Shown here in pieces: positions 17,455 to 26,537 of a stretch of DNA of 64,000 nucleotides (positions are counted from its first letter, which is position 1; each line of letters opens with the position of its first letter). The notes under the pieces were generated by a model. The model was not told the origin of the DNA. It saw only the letters and a list, made by a program, of their open reading frames with translations, and ran no database searches. Made by a program: the position numbers and the translations under genes. Source of the DNA: an uncultured bacterium (GTDB lineage: Bacteria > Cyanobacteriota > Vampirovibrionia > Gastranaerophilales > Gastranaerophilaceae); contig CATXCB010000007.1 of the NCBI GenBank assembly GCA_958366705.1, forward strand, positions 54,565 through 118,564. Direction: 5' to 3'.

Positions 17455-18473
17455 GAATTCAATAACCTTTCAACATCGATAACTGTTCTTAACTTTAATG
17501 CATATATATTATCCATATCAAAACGCTGAAGTTTTACCGCATCTTTTTCAGTTGTAATAATACTTCCGCCAACATCTATAATATCGGTAGGAGTATACTG
17601 ATGATGATCATCAAAAGTTATAGTTTTTACAACCTGATAATCCGTTAAAAAATCATAAAACTGCTGCGGTTGACCTATTGCACAAATTGCAGTTACTGCT
17701 AACCCCTGCATCAAACGCTGGCCCGTTTTAATATTATAAACATAATCCGGCTCTGTATAACAAACACTTGTAGGAAGTTCCAATCTTTTATGCATGATTC
17801 TTGCAACTTTTTCAGCTGTCTTATGCTCTACATTCTTACTAACAATAACAAGTTTGTCTATTCTATCAAGAGCTTCAGGGCCTTCTCTTAATGGGCCTGC
17901 CGGCAGCAAATTTTCATTACCAAAACCTTTTACACTGTCCATTAACACAATATCTAAATCACGGTGTAATTTTCGATGCTGAAACCCATCATCCAGAATA
18001 ATTTTTGTAATCCCAAATTTTTCAACTGCATACTTTGCTGCCAAATATCTGCTACTACAGGTAAAAACATAGCACCCCGGAGTATTTTCTGCCAGCCAGA
18101 ATGGTTCATCACCTGCTTGCAAAGCATCAAAATATATTGATGCCCCATCAGAAATCATATTTACATTTTTGTTATTTAAACGTCCGCCATATCCTCTGGA
18201 AACAATCGCAACTTTTTCACCATTATTCACAAAATATTTTGCAATTTCAGAAACTACAGGAGTTTTTCCAACACCGCCTGTAGTCATATTCCCTACAGAA
18301 ACAACAAATGCATTAACCCGCTTTGGTTTTATCCATTTTTTATCATAAAAAAAATTCTTTAACCTGCTTCCAAATCCATAAAAATAAGAACAGAATTTTA
18401 GAATTTCAAAAAGAAGCCCATCAGGATCTCTTTGATAATGTATTTGTGTAATTTTTGTTTTTAAATTTATCAT
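17451..18473 (-). CDS. lpxK: Tetraacyldisaccharide 4'-kinase
   Basis: Phosphorylates the lipid A disaccharide at the inner membrane. The atypical Walker A of LpxK is SVGNMTTGGVGKTPVV (about residues 60-75), followed by SRGYGG, GDEPFWLA, LDDGFQHRKLHRDLDI and LPAGPLREG. All are intact and length (340 aa) is normal. Its presence argues for lipid A synthesis and an outer membrane. It sits three bases after the MlaD-family gene and overlaps nth by four. Confidence 0.95.
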   Translation of the reverse strand: MINLKTKITQIHYQRDPDGLLFEILKFCSYFYGFGSRLKNFFYDKKWIKPKRVNAFVVSVGNMTTGGVGKTPVVSEIAKYFVNNGEKVAIVSRGYGGRLNNKNVNMISDGASIYFDALQAGDEPFWLAENTPGCYVFTCSSRYLAAKYAVEKFGITKIILDDGFQHRKLHRDLDIVLMDSVKGFGNENLLPAGPLREGPEALDRIDKLVIVSKNVEHKTAEKVARIMHKRLELPTSVCYTEPDYVYNIKTGQRLMQGLAVTAICAIGQPQQFYDFLTDYQVVKTITFDDHHQYTPTDIIDVGGSIITTEKDAVKLQRFDMDNIYALKLRTVIDVERLLNS

Positions 18474-18476
18474 ATA

Positions 18477-19844
18477 TTAAAACATCAATCTGAATAACAA
18501 GAATCTTTTATTCAATTTTTCTGAGAATTTTCTCAAGTTAGCAGTAGTTACAACAGTATCATCAACAATTTTCTTCAAGTCAGAAGCCTGATTTGGACTT
18601 GATGGATTTACATTATTGACAGTTTCTAAAGCTGTAGAAACTTCTACCATAGCATTATTCACATTTGTAATTGCACAGGTTATCTGTTTTTTCAATTTAT
18701 CGTCTGAAGTAATTGCATTTACACTTTCACTAATTTGAGAGAGGTTCTCTGCTATAATCTTGATATTCTTACCTGTCTGCTCTGCATCTGCAGCATCCAT
18801 AACTTTGTTTAGATTTCTAGCTAATGCATCAACAGAATCTGTTGTAGACATAAGTTTTGTCTTAAATTCTTTATCTCCAATTATATTATTAACATTTTCA
18901 GATAGTTTTGAAAAATCATCAGTTGCCTGCTGCGTCATTGCAAGTAATTGTTCAATATCGGCTTTAGAAGAATCTAACAACGCATCAACCTTGTCAAAAG
19001 TTACAGATGTTCTTGCAGTTAGAGCATTAACATTAGCAATTGTTTTCTTTAAGTCTGCAATCGTTTCATCTGTTAAAATATCATTAACCTTTTTATTGGT
19101 TTCTGTTAGTGTTTCAGCAGCTTTATACTGCCAATCCATAAAGTCAGATAACCTCATCGGTTCAATAATTGTATACGGAGTCTTTTGCTTAGGGTACTGC
19201 AGAGGCATATTATCAAGGGATACCAGCCTTAATTTATGACTATTATCATCTGTTACAGCAGAACCTCTTAAAAATTCCGGAAGAATCAATCCCGGCAAAT
19301 TAATAAAATATTCAACTTTGTACGCATAATTAGTATGAATACTATTTTTATAATTATAAGGTATAGAATCTTTTGCTACTACATCGACCCCTTTTACCAA
19401 ACCAACATCATAATACTTTCCGCTTAATTTCATTTGAACCGGATCATTTTTAAATAACAAATTTCTATTTACCATTGGTATGTATATTGTTTTAGTTTTT
19501 GGAGGCGTAATTTCTAAAAACAATTCACCGATAAGACCTGATTGCTGGATAGAAAAAGATGAAGCTCTCGGTATCTGAACATTTGGATCAGTTATTACAA
19601 ACTTAACTTTTACAAAACTGTCTTCACCCTCTACAATCGGGGTAATTTCTTCTACTTGACCGACTTTTAGCCCCATAATCTGAACACCTGCACCCGGTCT
19701 TAACCCATTAACATCTTTAAATTGAATTTCAATTCTTTTTGCAGAAGAAAAAGCTCTACCCTTAACTTTTAATACTGTACCGACTAAAAGAACCAGCGCA
19801 ACCAGTGTTAATAATCCAACTTTAAATGATGAAGAAAATTTCAT
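18477..19844 (-). CDS. MlaD/MCE-domain protein, long form
   Basis: A 455-residue MCE protein. An N-terminal anchor (VGLLTLVALVLLVGTVLKV, residues 9-27) precedes the MCE domain (VNGLRPGAGVQIMGLKVGQV; PRASSFSIQQSGLIGELFLEI). Residues 240-440 are a long helical region of repeated Asn/Thr/Ala heptads, likely forming the periplasm-spanning coiled coil seen in this family. It is the first gene of an operon with lpxK, linking lipid transport and lipid A synthesis. No permease or ATPase gene is adjacent. Confidence 0.87.
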   Translation of the reverse strand: MKFSSSFKVGLLTLVALVLLVGTVLKVKGRAFSSAKRIEIQFKDVNGLRPGAGVQIMGLKVGQVEEITPIVEGEDSFVKVKFVITDPNVQIPRASSFSIQQSGLIGELFLEITPPKTKTIYIPMVNRNLLFKNDPVQMKLSGKYYDVGLVKGVDVVAKDSIPYNYKNSIHTNYAYKVEYFINLPGLILPEFLRGSAVTDDNSHKLRLVSLDNMPLQYPKQKTPYTIIEPMRLSDFMDWQYKAAETLTETNKKVNDILTDETIADLKKTIANVNALTARTSVTFDKVDALLDSSKADIEQLLAMTQQATDDFSKLSENVNNIIGDKEFKTKLMSTTDSVDALARNLNKVMDAADAEQTGKNIKIIAENLSQISESVNAITSDDKLKKQITCAITNVNNAMVEVSTALETVNNVNPSSPNQASDLKKIVDDTVVTTANLRKFSEKLNKRFLLFRLMF

Positions 19845-20094
19845 TATATACCTTCCTCTAATACAATCGAGTCTATAAATATATTAGCAGAAACATAAAA
19901 AATCTGTAAAGTTATTAAACAACAAACAAAAAAGCTTGTGTAAAAATACTCTATATAGTTGATTTTTATAAAAAAAACTATATAAAACTTAATAAATCAC
20001 GTATAATTTTTATAGAATATTGACTTTTAAAGAAAAATAATTATACCTGAAAAAGGTAGAAATATTAAAGAAAAAACAGAAGGAGATACTGAAT

Positions 20095-21150
20095 ATGGGC
20101 ATGGCCGCATCTCAGGCAAGATGGATTTCATTAGCCGCAAGAAAATCAAACGTTGAATATGAAGGACAGCAAATAAATCAGGCTAGAACAGCTCTGGCTA
20201 ATCAGAGTTCTGAATTATGGAATCAACTTTACGATATGAATGTGCCAACAGCACCAAGCACAAGCGATTACACAACAACTCAGTACTCTTTTGAAAACGG
20301 AGATTCTACTCAAACAATCACAAACATTCAGGACGCAGATTACACTGACGCTGACGGACTTCAATACAATTCATACGTAACATACACTGCAAAAGTTTCT
20401 GAATATACAGGTATAAGAAATACTAACTCAAATCCTCAGGTTCAATATGTAGAAGCCACAGATAAAAATCCGGCATATTATATGGTTGGGAACAAGAAAT
20501 TAACATGTCTTGCTGATGTGGATAGAAAAGATACAAGTTCTACAGGCACATGGGGTACTTATAGTGCTCAACTTGACCAAATTGCAGAAGACTGGCCGGA
20601 TACACAGGTGGCAAAAGATTGGTTGGATTTTAAAAATAATGGAAACGAAGAAGCCTTAAAAAACATTTATCTATGGACAGATACAAACAAACAGGTAAAT
20701 TTTGCATCAAGGACTTCTGATACAACAGACAGCTTAGAAGCATGCAGGCAAGATCCGGCGCAAGCACTTCACTCATATTACTCTGATTACCAGACAAAAA
20801 ATAAAGAAGTCTCAAAATACGGTATCATAGAATATGACAGCAGCGGAAGAGCTATTTCAATACAGTTAGAGGGTTCCAGTGTTGTATATGACCTGACAAC
20901 ATCCAGTGTAACTGATGAAAATGCATATCAAGATGCAATGAATCAATATAATTATGAAAAACAAGTCTATGAAAAAAATGTTCAAGATATCAATGCGAAA
21001 ACAGAACAAATTCAAACTGAAGACCGAACATTAGAACTTAGACTAAAAGCTCTCGATACAGAACAAAATGCACTACAAACTGAGATGGATGCAGTTCATA
21101 AAATTATTTCTAAAAATATTGAGAGCACATTCAAAACTTTTTCAAGTTAG
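20095..21150 (+). CDS. Unknown protein, lineage-type, with C-terminal coiled coil (351 aa)
   Basis: Not assigned to a known function. The N-terminus (MGMAASQARWISLAARKSN, then VEYEGQQINQARTALANQS) is helical and resembles openings seen repeatedly in gut Melainabacteria proteins, from memory only. The middle (60-260) is Tyr/Thr/Ser/Asp-rich and probably beta. Residues 280-345 are a strong coiled coil (EKQVYEKNVQDINAKTEQIQ; LRLKALDTEQNALQTEM). There is no signal peptide. AGAAGGAGAT precedes the ATG. It is followed 27 bases later by a glycine-rich protein in the same orientation, so the two likely act together. Confidence 0.8.
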   Translation: MGMAASQARWISLAARKSNVEYEGQQINQARTALANQSSELWNQLYDMNVPTAPSTSDYTTTQYSFENGDSTQTITNIQDADYTDADGLQYNSYVTYTAKVSEYTGIRNTNSNPQVQYVEATDKNPAYYMVGNKKLTCLADVDRKDTSSTGTWGTYSAQLDQIAEDWPDTQVAKDWLDFKNNGNEEALKNIYLWTDTNKQVNFASRTSDTTDSLEACRQDPAQALHSYYSDYQTKNKEVSKYGIIEYDSSGRAISIQLEGSSVVYDLTTSSVTDENAYQDAMNQYNYEKQVYEKNVQDINAKTEQIQTEDRTLELRLKALDTEQNALQTEMDAVHKIISKNIESTFKTFSS

Positions 21151-21177
21151 CATAAGTAATATAATAAGAGGTTTAAA

Positions 21178-21993
21178 ATGTCTTACAAAAATGACAGTAA
21201 TTTAGTAATAGCAAACAGATTCGGAGACGCTAGCGGTGCTGCAAAAGCCCAATTATGGGAAACCTATGACAGACTGCGAGACTTAACAGTTTCCGGAAGT
21301 GGAACAGGAACCGGTTTTGAAGCAGCAGGCGGGTTATTATACAATATGGCAAGCTTACTTGCGCCATCAGCTTTTGCTACAATATTCGGAAGTTCTGAAA
21401 CAATGAATATCCCTGGAACATCCTACTATTCAAAAACAAATACAGGCTCTTCATACGGAGTAGATTCATTATATAATTATTCTGGATTTCCAAGCGGAGC
21501 AGCCTCAATAGGTTCAATATACGGACTTGCAACAGGCGGTGCGTCTTCCATATTAAACGGCTGGGGAACCAATAACGGAGTCGCTACAGGATATGCTTCA
21601 AGTGTAGGCGGACTTGCTGATATTACAAGTGCTGCAGCATACGGAATAGGTACAGGAAGCGGACTTGGTAAGATTTCATCAAATGTTGTAATGCCGTTTG
21701 CCAGCTGCATATCAGGTTTTGGAGGCATCTTAACAGCTATTTCGCCTTATTTAGGTGTATATGGTGCAGGAACAACTGTCCTTGGAAACCTTATGCAAGG
21801 AACATCTTCAGCTGCACTGGCAGCTTATCAAAATATCACGGGCAACATAACAACAAACGCAGATACAATCCTATCAACTAAAGTTAGAAATATCGAAACT
21901 GTATGTAAAATGCTTGATACTCAAGGTGACATAGCAAAGAAAATGCTTAAAGAAGGTATTGATAGTGATAGTAAAGCTATTCAAAACTTATAA
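21178..21993 (+). CDS. Unknown Gly/Ala/Ser-rich protein (271 aa)
   Basis: Not recognised. The N-terminus is soluble (MSYKNDSNLVIANRFGDASG). Residues 45-215 are extremely rich in Gly, Ala, Ser and Tyr with many short hydrophobic turns (YGLATGGASSILNGWG; GSGLGKISSN). The last 40 residues are helical and charged. No classical signal peptide. AAGAGG sits before the ATG. It forms a two-gene unit with the coiled-coil protein upstream and ends in a strong terminator; a structural or surface role is only a guess. Confidence 0.75.
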   Translation: MSYKNDSNLVIANRFGDASGAAKAQLWETYDRLRDLTVSGSGTGTGFEAAGGLLYNMASLLAPSAFATIFGSSETMNIPGTSYYSKTNTGSSYGVDSLYNYSGFPSGAASIGSIYGLATGGASSILNGWGTNNGVATGYASSVGGLADITSAAAYGIGTGSGLGKISSNVVMPFASCISGFGGILTAISPYLGVYGAGTTVLGNLMQGTSSAALAAYQNITGNITTNADTILSTKVRNIETVCKMLDTQGDIAKKMLKEGIDSDSKAIQNL

Positions 21994-22017
21994 TTAAAAT
22001 AGAATAATCAGAAAAAA

Positions 22018-22042
22018 AGCTAATGTTTATCAAACATTAGCT
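22018..22042. terminator. Bidirectional terminator
   Basis: A perfect 11-base stem AGCTAATGTTT / AAACATTAGCT with a three-base loop, A run to the left and T run to the right, between the convergent 21178 gene and the prepilin gene. Confidence 0.9.
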
Positions 22043-22048
22043 TTTTAA

Positions 22049-22777
22049 TTAATATTTTAAATCACTATTATGAAGATACTCCATATTACCTTGCTCAATA
22101 ATCCAACCTGTACAAGTTCCCAAATTGTAAAATCTACGCCCCATACAACCATTATTAAATGTTTCTACCCAAACAATATCTTTCTTCCGACCTAAAGGTG
22201 CAATCCCATCTTGATAAATTTTAAAAGCAAAATAGTCTTCACCATCAACATTTGGCCCTGATACCCCATTTATATCAAGGCGAATATAACCACAAACACC
22301 TTGATAAGAGCCACTATTGAGACCTGCAGTACACCAAAGAGAAGTATAACGATCACCGTTATCGGCCGAAAACTGAATACCTGAACCATTATTTAAGACA
22401 TAAGTTTTTCTCCAAAGCATTGAAAATTTACGATTATCACCTTTAACACGATTTTTATAAAATCTTGCAACACACTTTGAACCAGGGTCACAAGGTGATA
22501 ACCTGACAAAATGACTTAAATTTTCAGCAATTTGCTCTGCACATTGCTCCTCATTATTATCAGACCTTATACACCAAGAAGACACATCACCATATTCGTC
22601 AATAGCTCGCCTAAAACCCTGCGACAATATCGAATAAGTTTCTTTAACTTGAACAACTGTTGCTTTTTCTCGAGCTTTAGATATCAAATTAGGAATAGTC
22701 ATAGCAACGACCACACCTATTATGCCCAATGTAATAAGGACTTCTGCAAGGGTGAATGCTGCTTTGTCATTCGTCAT
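22049..22777 (-). CDS. Type IV pilin-like / type II secretion pseudopilin
   Basis: A 242-residue prepilin. The class III signal is short (MTNDKAA) and is followed by the processing and helix motif FTLAEVLITLGIIGVVVAMT and IPNLISKA, with the +5 glutamate present. A globular C-terminal part with cysteines (CSSWC-type pairs; CDPGSKC) resembles the many prepilin-like surface proteins of gut Melainabacteria. The start codon is unusual: it lies within a dispersed repeat (22765-22856) and has no ribosome site, implying the original start was replaced by the repeat. If the repeat disrupted expression, the gene may be silent. Confidence 0.85.
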   Translation of the reverse strand: MTNDKAAFTLAEVLITLGIIGVVVAMTIPNLISKAREKATVVQVKETYSILSQGFRRAIDEYGDVSSWCIRSDNNEEQCAEQIAENLSHFVRLSPCDPGSKCVARFYKNRVKGDNRKFSMLWRKTYVLNNGSGIQFSADNGDRYTSLWCTAGLNSGSYQGVCGYIRLDINGVSGPNVDGEDYFAFKIYQDGIAPLGRKKDIVWVETFNNGCMGRRFYNLGTCTGWIIEQGNMEYLHNSDLKY

Positions 22778-22856
22778 TCCGAACTTGGTTCGGAATCTCT
22801 TGGCCTGACGTTTTGATTGGGCTCCTGAAACAAGTTCAGGGTAACGGTACGGGATT
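22765..22856. repeat. Interspersed repeat at the prepilin start
   Basis: Contains TCATTCCGAACTTGGTTCGG followed by AATCTC, then CTGAAACAAGTTCAG and a GTAACGGTAC stretch. It holds two inverted-repeat cores: CCGAACTTGGTTCGG and CTGAAACAAGTTCAG. A diverged member is at 13730-13796. It provides the ATG of the prepilin gene on the minus strand. Confidence 0.7.
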
Positions 22857-22931
22857 ACATTAGGACGGGAATTTAAAACAAATATTTCTAAAGACCTTAG
22901 AATACTGTCGGAACAAGACTTTAAAAGGTTA

Positions 22932-22940
22932 CCCCCCCCC
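22932..22940. repeat. Nine-base cytosine homopolymer
   Basis: A run of nine C in very AT-rich DNA, within the 226-base gap upstream of the prepilin gene. Such tracts are prone to slippage. The rest of the gap (22857-23003) shows no gene. Confidence 0.8.
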
Positions 22941-23003
22941 GATTTTCTTGTTATTAGTACATTTCAGCATTTTTAGCACTCCTTTCTTTTACAACAACCA
23001 ATT

Positions 23004-24284
23004 TTACACAGACTTTATAAACTCAACCACCTCTGCCAGAGAATAAATATTCTGCAGAACAAAAAAGTTTTTTCCTGATTTTTCCTTTACATAATCCAAA
23101 TTTTTACCGTCTAAAAAATCTTCAGTATAGGGTCTGAGCATAACAGATGGTATTACAACTATATCTGAATCAACATCTTTAACTGTATTAATTAAATCTT
23201 CTGTTGTAATAAGCCCTGCTACTGTAATATCCTGCCCCCAGTAATTTGATTTAACCGGATGCACTGCAACTGTCAAATTTTCTATAGTATTAAGACTTTT
23301 GGCAACCTCATCTAACATGTTTTTTGCAGCATAAGAACAAGCAAAAACAAGTTTAAAAGGTCTGGAGATTTTCTCAGGAAGCTGCTGTTCATAAAAATCA
23401 TCCAAAGTTAAACGCAATGCGCCAACCCCATCATCCAATTGAGAAAAGTTACCATAATATTGAGCAGGCGGAATTTGTTTATCTGCAAGTAAAAAGAACT
23501 CATCAGAGCAGCAGACATTTTTATATTTTGACGATATCTCAAGAGTCTCCACTGCACATTTTTTATCAACACGAGTCAACTCTCCATCAGGTCTGAATTG
23601 AGTTATTCCAACAGGAACAATTGCAGTAGATAATACGGAATCTCCTAATTTTGCTAAATCTGATAAAGTTCTATCCAACTCTTTACCATCATTTAACCCT
23701 GGACACAAAACAATTTGTGCATGAAACGGAATTTCATTTTGTTTAAACCATTCTAAATTTTCCAAAGCTTTACCTGCATTAGGATTCCGCAACATCTTCA
23801 CTCTTAAATCAGGATTTGTTGTATGTACTGAAACATAAAACGGCCCTAAGTGCATTTTTTTTATACGTTCTCTATCTTCATCTTTAAAATTAGTTAAAGT
23901 AATATAAGTACCTTGGAGATAAGATAAACGATAATCATCATCTTTAATATACAAAGTATCTCGCAAACCCTTTGGCTGTTGATCTACAAAACAAAATAAA
24001 CAATGATTTAAACAAGGTTTTATTCTATCAAAAACTGCACTTTCAAATACAATTCCTAAATCTTCATCATAATCTTTTTCGATTTCAATTTCTTCTAATT
24101 CGCCATTTGCTTTTTTGATTTCAATAGTGATTAACTCAGATTTCATATAAAAATTATAATCAATCATATCTCGCATCTTATTACCATCAACTGATAATAA
24201 CTCGTCACCTTTTTGAATTTCTAACTCATCAGCTATTGAATTTTCTAAAACACTATTAACTATTGCCGGCATTACCTTTTTCAA
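23004..24284 (-). CDS. DUF512 radical SAM-like protein with PDZ-like N-terminus
   Basis: A 426-residue DUF512-family protein. The N-terminal 60 residues resemble a PDZ domain (IVNSVLENSIADELEIQKGD). A cysteine motif, CLNHCLFCF (C-x3-C-x2-C, about residues 91-98), suits a radical SAM [4Fe-4S] cluster, followed by YVSVHTTNPDLRVKMLRN and LCPGLNDG. The DUF512 region forms the C-terminal half. The family is widespread in anaerobes and cyanobacteria, but its substrate is unknown. Its start overlaps the padR gene by 29 bases, an unusually long overlap. Confidence 0.9.
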   Translation of the reverse strand: MKKVMPAIVNSVLENSIADELEIQKGDELLSVDGNKMRDMIDYNFYMKSELITIEIKKANGELEEIEIEKDYDEDLGIVFESAVFDRIKPCLNHCLFCFVDQQPKGLRDTLYIKDDDYRLSYLQGTYITLTNFKDEDRERIKKMHLGPFYVSVHTTNPDLRVKMLRNPNAGKALENLEWFKQNEIPFHAQIVLCPGLNDGKELDRTLSDLAKLGDSVLSTAIVPVGITQFRPDGELTRVDKKCAVETLEISSKYKNVCCSDEFFLLADKQIPPAQYYGNFSQLDDGVGALRLTLDDFYEQQLPEKISRPFKLVFACSYAAKNMLDEVAKSLNTIENLTVAVHPVKSNYWGQDITVAGLITTEDLINTVKDVDSDIVVIPSVMLRPYTEDFLDGKNLDYVKEKSGKNFFVLQNIYSLAEVVEFIKSV

Positions 24285-24780
24285 ACCCTTCTATCATCGA
24301 AATAAAATTATTATATTCACATATTGTATTATCCAAAACAATTCTTTGATAGAAATCTACAGGATTATACTCATCAGCAATTATCCTCTCCGCATTTAAT
24401 TTATGCAATAGAGCATTTGCCTTTATTTCTTCAAATAATTCAACTGATTCATCTTTACTCAAAAAAGAAGCACAACACATTTTTATTTTGGCATCAGATA
24501 AAAACTGCAAAGCATTATTTGAAAAAGGTTTTAAGAGTAGAACTTTCAACTGTTTCAATCCATCTTTGGTAACTGAATAAAAAACAGAAAGCTTACCGCC
24601 CTCAGACATGATTTTTGTAGATTTTATATAGCCATCTTTTTCCAACCTGACAAGTGCAGGTTTTAAAGCTCCAAAGCTAGGATTCGTAAATGGTAAAAAA
24701 TATTCACGAATACGCTTCTGTACAGCATACATCGTTAAATCTCGCTTTAATAATACAAATAATATCAGTAATTCAATCAT
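24256..24780 (-). CDS. PadR-family transcriptional regulator
   Basis: A 174-residue PadR-like regulator. The winged helix is at residues 1-80: LLILFVLLKRDLTMYAVQKR, FGALKPALVRLEKDGYIKS and the wing GGKLSVFYSVTKDGLKQL. The C-terminal part is helical, as in the larger PadR subfamily, for dimerisation. It overlaps the downstream DUF512 gene by 29 bases, so the two are translated from one message. Confidence 0.85.
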   Translation of the reverse strand: MIELLILFVLLKRDLTMYAVQKRIREYFLPFTNPSFGALKPALVRLEKDGYIKSTKIMSEGGKLSVFYSVTKDGLKQLKVLLLKPFSNNALQFLSDAKIKMCCASFLSKDESVELFEEIKANALLHKLNAERIIADEYNPVDFYQRIVLDNTICEYNNFISMIEGFEKGNAGNS

Positions 24781-24866
24781 ACCTAAAGAATAGCATTAAT
24801 AAATTTAATTCACAAACATTAAAATAATAGCAAAAAATTTTATGTTTAAGATTTAATAGTGACATT

Positions 24867-25697
24867 ATGATAAATAAAATACTTCCAAATGTAAAACTCG
24901 CTTATAAATACTCAAAAGGTTCTATTCCTGTCAGACAGCAAAAAGCGGATAAACTTGTAAAAAATTTAATTAACAATATTGGGGGAAGCTTAAAAAAAGG
25001 TAAATTAACAATCCCTCAACTTCAAGAACAAATTACACATATTCTTCCTCAAAAAATACAAATACAAGTTCTAGAGGCGCAGGATAAAAGTTATGTCGCG
25101 TATAGCGATATTTTATACTCTGCAAAAAGTAAAAAAATCAAAGGGTTAACAATAGAACTACCTACTAAAAATAATATTGTAGATGAAAAACAACTAACCA
25201 ATATAGCACATGAATTTCAACATATTGCAGACCAACTTTATCATCCGAAAATTCTTGCCAGAAACCAATATATGGAAACAAATGGTTTGTACACTAAACA
25301 ATACAATGAACTATATGATAAATACCTATACAACCAAGAATTTACTGACGGCAAACGAGATAGAAAAGATGTAATAAAAAAACTTGAACAGAAAATCAAA
25401 CACTTTTTTAGAGGAATGAAAGCTGAAGACAAAATAAATTACCTGCAAGATGCAAGGTACGGCTTAATCTTGGAAAATAATGCTTACTTTACTCAATATA
25501 AATATGCTAAAAAATTAAAGAAAAAACACAGCACAAATATTAATCGGGAAGATTTAATAAAATGGAACAAAGATTTGATGTTTACTGAAAAAATAACACT
25601 ATTAAAACGCATTGCATTTGAAATTATAAAAGAAGAACGACAAAAACATGCATTTTTAGTAAAAAAATTAAGAAATGTAAATAATAGTTCTAAATAA
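24867..25697 (+). CDS. HExxH zincin-like protein (putative metallopeptidase)
   Basis: A 276-residue protein not matching a named family. Residues near 113-120 carry AHEFQHIAD, an HExxH zinc-binding helix with the Glu-Phe-Gln-His core, preceded by TIELPTKNN and followed by a helical, lysine-rich C-terminal half. There is no signal peptide, so it would be cytosolic or secreted by another route. The third zinc ligand cannot be assigned. It starts 87 bases from the divergent padR gene, whose promoter should share that gap. Confidence 0.7.
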   Translation: MINKILPNVKLAYKYSKGSIPVRQQKADKLVKNLINNIGGSLKKGKLTIPQLQEQITHILPQKIQIQVLEAQDKSYVAYSDILYSAKSKKIKGLTIELPTKNNIVDEKQLTNIAHEFQHIADQLYHPKILARNQYMETNGLYTKQYNELYDKYLYNQEFTDGKRDRKDVIKKLEQKIKHFFRGMKAEDKINYLQDARYGLILENNAYFTQYKYAKKLKKKHSTNINREDLIKWNKDLMFTEKITLLKRIAFEIIKEERQKHAFLVKKLRNVNNSSK

Positions 25698-25754
25698 ATC
25701 AATTTAAAATATTCATAAATATTATAGTAAATGTAAAAAATGAAAGGAAGTATT

Positions 25755-26087
25755 ATGACAGAAACGATTTCACCTATTCAACCATTTACAACCATCAAAT
25801 ACACAACAAAAGATGGAGAAAATATTACTGCAACTAAAAAAGACGGAATAGTAACTCTTAACGGAGACAAAAACGGAATTCGTCAAATGCCGTTAGAAGA
25901 TTTTAAAAAAGAATTATTAACAAACTTACCTCAAACAACTCTAGAAAAAACTCCGCAAAAAGATACTGTTGAAATATCTACAAAAACAGAAGAATCAAAA
26001 AATTCTCCTAAAGTTGAAACAAAAACTCCGGAAAGTGCAAAGGCAGAAACAACAGAAACACCTAAAAAATTAGATACGACAGTATAA
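25755..26087 (+). CDS. Unknown Thr/Lys/Glu-rich protein (110 aa)
   Basis: Not recognised. The N-terminal 55 residues look folded (FTTIKYTTKDGENITATKKD). The remainder is a disordered Thr/Pro/Glu/Lys tail (KTPESAKAETTETPKK). I chose the ATG at 25755 because AAAGGAAG lies six bases before it; the in-frame ATG at 25740 precedes that ribosome site. A terminator follows. Confidence 0.7.
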   Translation: MTETISPIQPFTTIKYTTKDGENITATKKDGIVTLNGDKNGIRQMPLEDFKKELLTNLPQTTLEKTPQKDTVEISTKTEESKNSPKVETKTPESAKAETTETPKKLDTTV

Positions 26088-26106
26088 TAAGTATACATTC
26101 AAAAAA

Positions 26107-26129
26107 CTCCGGCGCTGGTTTTGCCGGAG
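26107..26129. terminator. Rho-independent terminator
   Basis: CTCCGGC / GCCGGAG stem with a GC-containing loop, A run to the left and T run to the right. It serves the convergent genes ending at 26087 and 26133. Confidence 0.9.
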
Positions 26130-26132
26130 TTT

Positions 26133-26531
26133 TTATTCTCTACATAACTTATTAGCAACAGCTGAAACTGCCGTTCCTTGAACTATTGGTTGAAATTGTG
26201 CATACTTGTTATAATCCCCATTTATAAAATTATTTTTATAACCGTAGGAATCCATTACCCCAATTTTATAAGTCTTGTGTCCGCAGTCAATAGTATACTG
26301 ACTTAAAGTATACCAGACGTTTTTTCCGTTTACAGGTTCATACTGCCCTTTATTATACGATTTTAACAAAAATGAAAATCCATACATGTCTTCAGTACCA
26401 ACTATACCATCTGAATCAATATAATTATTATCAGAAACTCTCTTCCAGGATGAATCCTCACTATTTTCTGAACAAATTCCGGCAATAGAAGTTAAAAACA
26501 AAATAAATAACAATATCAAAAAATTTTTCAT
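26133..26531 (-). CDS. Secreted hypothetical protein (132 aa)
   Basis: Residues 1-20 form a signal peptide (MKNFLILLFILFLTSIAGIC). The Cys at 20 could be a lipobox cysteine (S-I-A-G-I-C is weak). The mature part is small, polar and beta-rich with two cysteines (TIDCGHKTYKIGVMDSYGY). No family recognised. It lies six bases after the GT39 gene, so it is probably co-expressed. Confidence 0.75.
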   Translation of the reverse strand: MKNFLILLFILFLTSIAGICSENSEDSSWKRVSDNNYIDSDGIVGTEDMYGFSFLLKSYNKGQYEPVNGKNVWYTLSQYTIDCGHKTYKIGVMDSYGYKNNFINGDYNKYAQFQPIVQGTAVSAVANKLCRE

Positions 26532-26537
26532 TTTTTA

